DNA from: Roseomonas alba
GTDB taxonomy: Bacteria > Pseudomonadota > Alphaproteobacteria > Acetobacterales > Acetobacteraceae
NCBI RefSeq assembly: GCF_019430885.1
Contig: NZ_JAHYBZ010000001.1
Span: 434,001 to 498,000 of the forward strand
DNA length: 64,000 nucleotides
Reading direction: 5' to 3'
The first letter of the stretch is position 1. Every line of letters begins with the position of its first letter. Positions 61,961-64,000 of the stretch are shown piece after piece. The position numbers and the translations under genes are program-made. Below the pieces are notes generated by a model, which saw only the letters and a list, made by a program, of their open reading frames with translations, was not told where the DNA came from and made no database searches.

Positions 61961-63391
61961 TCAGGCGGCCTCGTAGCCGATGACGGCCTTGATCTCGGTG
62001 AAGTCGTCGAGCGCCCACTTCCCGTATTCGCGCCCGTTGCCCGACTGCTTGTAGCCGCCGAAGGGCGCGGCCGTGTCGCCGACCGGATAGTTCATGAAGA
62101 CATTGCCCGCGCGCATCTGCGCCGAGACGCGCCGCGCCCGCGCGATGTCCGGCGACTGCACGTAGGCGGCGAGGCCATAGACCGTGTCATTGGCCATCTC
62201 GATGGCATGCGCCTCGTCGCGATAGGGCAGGATGGACAGGACGGGTCCGAAGATCTCCTCCCGCGCGATGGTCATGTCGTTGCGGACATTGGCGAAGACG
62301 GTCGGGCGCACGAAATAGCCGCGGTTGAGGTTCTCCGGCCGGCCCGGGCCGCCAGCCACGAGTTCCGCGCCCTCCCTGATTCCGGCCTCGATCAGGCGCT
62401 GGATCTTGGCGAACTGCACCTCGCTGACCACCGGGCCGATGGTGGTGCGGGGATCGTCCACCGGGCCGACGACGACGCTGTCCGCCGCCGCCTTGGCGAT
62501 GGCCTTCACTTCCTCCTGCCGGTCGGCGGGGACGAACATGCGGGTCGGCGCGTTGCAGGACTGGCCGCTGTTGCCCATCATGCCCAGCACGCCCTTGGTC
62601 ACCGCGACCTGGAAATCCACGTCGGGCAGCAGGATGTTCGCCGACTTGCCGCCGAGCTCCTGCGCCACGCGCTTGACCGTCGTCGCCGCGGTCTGCGCCA
62701 CCAGGATGCCGGCGCGCGTCGATCCGGTGAAGGACATCATGTCGATGTCGGGATGCGCCGACATGGCGTTGCCGACCACCGCCCCTTCGCCCTGCACCAT
62801 GTTGTAGACGCCGGCCGGCACGCCGGCGGCATGCATCACCTCGGACCAGATGATGGCGTTGAGCGGCGCGACCTCCGAGGGCTTCAGCACCATGGTGCAG
62901 CCGGCGGCGATGCCCGGCGCGACCTTGCAGACGATCTGGTTGATCGGCCAGTTCCACGGCGTGATGAGGCCGACCACGCCGATCGGTTCGCGCGCGATCA
63001 GCGTCGTGCCCTGCACCTCCTCGAAGGCATAGTCCTGCAGCACCTGGATCATGCGCGTCAGATGCGCGGTGCCGGTCGCCGCCTGGCGCTCCAGGGCGAA
63101 TTTCAGCGGCGCGCCCATCTCCTGCGACAGGGCGGCGGCGATGTCCTCGCGGCGCTTCTGGTATTCGGACAGGATGGCGCGCAGCAGGTCGACCCGGTCC
63201 TGGCGCGAGGTCTGCGCGAAGGCGGGAAAGGCCGCGCGCGCGGCGGCCACGGCACGGTCCACGTCCTTCGGGCCGCCCACCGCGATCTGCGTGAAGGCCT
63301 CCTCGGTCGAGGGATTCACCACGTCGATCAGCCGGGGTTCCAGCGGGGCGACCCAGGCGCCGTTCACATAGTGCTCGGTCTCATGCTGCAT
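61961..63391 (-). CDS. Aldehyde dehydrogenase family protein
   Basis: A 476-residue NAD(P)-dependent enzyme. The catalytic Cys is in NSGQSCNAPTRMFVP and the Glu in AQELGGKSANI. The cofactor motif is FTGSTRAGI. The start at 63391 has GGAGGAG 7-13 bases upstream. The active-site Cys is followed by Asn-Ala-Pro rather than the usual Thr/Cys-Ala, as in several uncharacterised members. The substrate is unknown. Confidence 0.93.
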   Translation of the reverse strand: MQHETEHYVNGAWVAPLEPRLIDVVNPSTEEAFTQIAVGGPKDVDRAVAAARAAFPAFAQTSRQDRVDLLRAILSEYQKRREDIAAALSQEMGAPLKFALERQAATGTAHLTRMIQVLQDYAFEEVQGTTLIAREPIGVVGLITPWNWPINQIVCKVAPGIAAGCTMVLKPSEVAPLNAIIWSEVMHAAGVPAGVYNMVQGEGAVVGNAMSAHPDIDMMSFTGSTRAGILVAQTAATTVKRVAQELGGKSANILLPDVDFQVAVTKGVLGMMGNSGQSCNAPTRMFVPADRQEEVKAIAKAAADSVVVGPVDDPRTTIGPVVSEVQFAKIQRLIEAGIREGAELVAGGPGRPENLNRGYFVRPTVFANVRNDMTIAREEIFGPVLSILPYRDEAHAIEMANDTVYGLAAYVQSPDIARARRVSAQMRAGNVFMNYPVGDTAAPFGGYKQSGNGREYGKWALDDFTEIKAVIGYEAA

Positions 63392-63425
63392 CTCGCTCTC
63401 CTCCTAGTGTCGGGCCGCATGGCCG

Positions 63426-63449
63426 CGATATATTTCTTGGACTATAACG
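63426..63449. promoter_or_regulatory. Second copy of the AT-rich 24-base motif
   Basis: On the minus strand it begins CGTTATAGT and ends AATATATCG, matching 18 of 24 positions of the copy at 58549-58572. It lies 35-58 bases upstream of the dehydrogenase start. The motif is partly palindromic. Confidence 0.4.
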
Positions 63450-63508
63450 AGGCGCGCGACGGGCTGGCAATCGGGGCCCGGATGTCGTCATCCTGGCGCC
63501 GGCACCCC

Positions 63509-63554
63509 ACATGGACGCCGTAACCATCGGGACATGGACGCCGTAACCGTCGGG
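63509..63554. repeat. 23-base tandem duplication upstream of msrB
   Basis: ACATGGACGCCGTAACC-N-TCGGG occurs twice in a row with a single A/G difference. The second copy creates an in-frame ATG at 63534, 48 bases before the more likely msrB start. It looks like a recent slippage or unequal exchange. Confidence 0.8.
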
Positions 63555-63581
63555 TGCGGCAGGGCCGCGAAGGGATCGAGA

Positions 63582-63998
63582 ATGACGACAGCCGAGAAGA
63601 CCTTCCCCATCACCCGCAGCGAGGCCGAATGGCGCGCGCTGCTGACGCCCGAGCAGTACCAGGTGATGCGGGCCCACGGCACCGAACGCCCGGGAAGCTG
63701 CGCCCTGCTGCGGGAGAAGCGCCGCGGCGTCTTCGCCTGCGCCGGCTGCGGCCAGGCGCTGTTCCGGTCCGGCCGCAAATTCGAGAGCGGCACGGGCTGG
63801 CCGAGCTTCGACACGCCGGAGCCCGACGCGGTCGAGACCACCACCGATCGCAGCTACGGCATGGTGCGGACCGAGGTGCATTGCAGCCGCTGCGGCAGCC
63901 ATCTCGGTCATGTCTTCGAGGACGGGCCGCCTCCGACCGGCCTGCGCTACTGCATCAACGGCGTGGCGCTGGATTTCACCCCCGAAGAGACAGCCTGA
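63582..63998 (+). CDS. msrB: Peptide-methionine (R)-S-oxide reductase
   Basis: A 138-residue cytoplasmic MsrB. The structural zinc ligands are CAGCG and CSRCG, and the catalytic Cys is in RYCINGVAL. GTGWPSF and VHCSRCGSHLGHVFEDGP are family hallmarks. I chose the ATG at 63582 rather than 63534, which lies inside the tandem duplication. It repairs methionine R-sulfoxide in proteins. The stop lies at 63996-63998, just inside the window. Confidence 0.95.
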   Translation: MTTAEKTFPITRSEAEWRALLTPEQYQVMRAHGTERPGSCALLREKRRGVFACAGCGQALFRSGRKFESGTGWPSFDTPEPDAVETTTDRSYGMVRTEVHCSRCGSHLGHVFEDGPPPTGLRYCINGVALDFTPEETA

Positions 63999-64000
63999 GG

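Overview
The window is about 70% GC, densely coded and full of ATGA-type start/stop overlaps. It carries an alphaproteobacterial F0 ATP synthase operon with separate b and b' subunits, a CcrM-type GANTC methyltransferase next to rnhB, an undivided glycine dehydrogenase and many solitary solute-binding proteins. This points to a chromosome of a Roseomonas-like member of the Acetobacteraceae or a near relative (inference). I found no rRNA, tRNA, transposase, phage or CRISPR sequence.

Layout. 1-7.3 kb: 3' end of gcvP, a NUDIX hydrolase, a cupin, an alpha/beta hydrolase, an orphan TRAP binding protein and an orphan ABC family-5 binding protein. 7.4-10.1 kb: the F0 operon atpI-B-E-F'-F, with a promoter and terminator. 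10.2-13 kb: a GGDEF/EAL membrane protein coupled to a small periplasmic molybdopterin-oxidoreductase-like protein. 13.2-21.3 kb: a GT-C-like membrane protein, divergent from six coupled polysaccharide genes (sugar transferase, flippase, four glycosyltransferases). 21.6-31.5 kb: housekeeping genes (smc, a DsbA-type oxidoreductase, a DciA-like protein, mutY, ccrM, rnhB) and a 1.2 kb stretch holding only small putative membrane ORFs. 32.2-38.8 kb: small accessory units, including an Rrf2 regulator facing a truncated haemoglobin and a BigR-like/rhodanese/TauE sulfur island. 39.2-56.2 kb: catabolic and hydrolytic genes, among them two gamma-glutamyltransferase-family genes, two amidohydrolases with a Rieske protein, an S53 peptidase, a macro domain protein and an amidase. 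56.6-64 kb: a TrmO-like gene and a molybdenum cofactor group (a MoeA-like gene, a MoeA-PBP fusion and a Mop protein) between two aldehyde dehydrogenases, then msrB.

The most unusual feature is a family of intergenic elements. Seven composites of 226-457 bp each consist of two roughly 70-85 bp double-hairpin arms in inverted orientation around a variable core. Four of the cores share a recognisable 25 bp block. They lie at 2.6, 5.5, 21.3, 31.6, 41.9, 48.5 and 56.3 kb, always between genes. I cannot match them to a named repeat family. Other points of interest are a possible small RNA gene with a strong terminator at 38.8-38.96 kb, a ccrM promoter with two GANTC sites placed over its -10 and spacer, a palindromic operator between the Rrf2 and globin genes, an SDR lacking three of its four catalytic residues, and an unusually long SMC.
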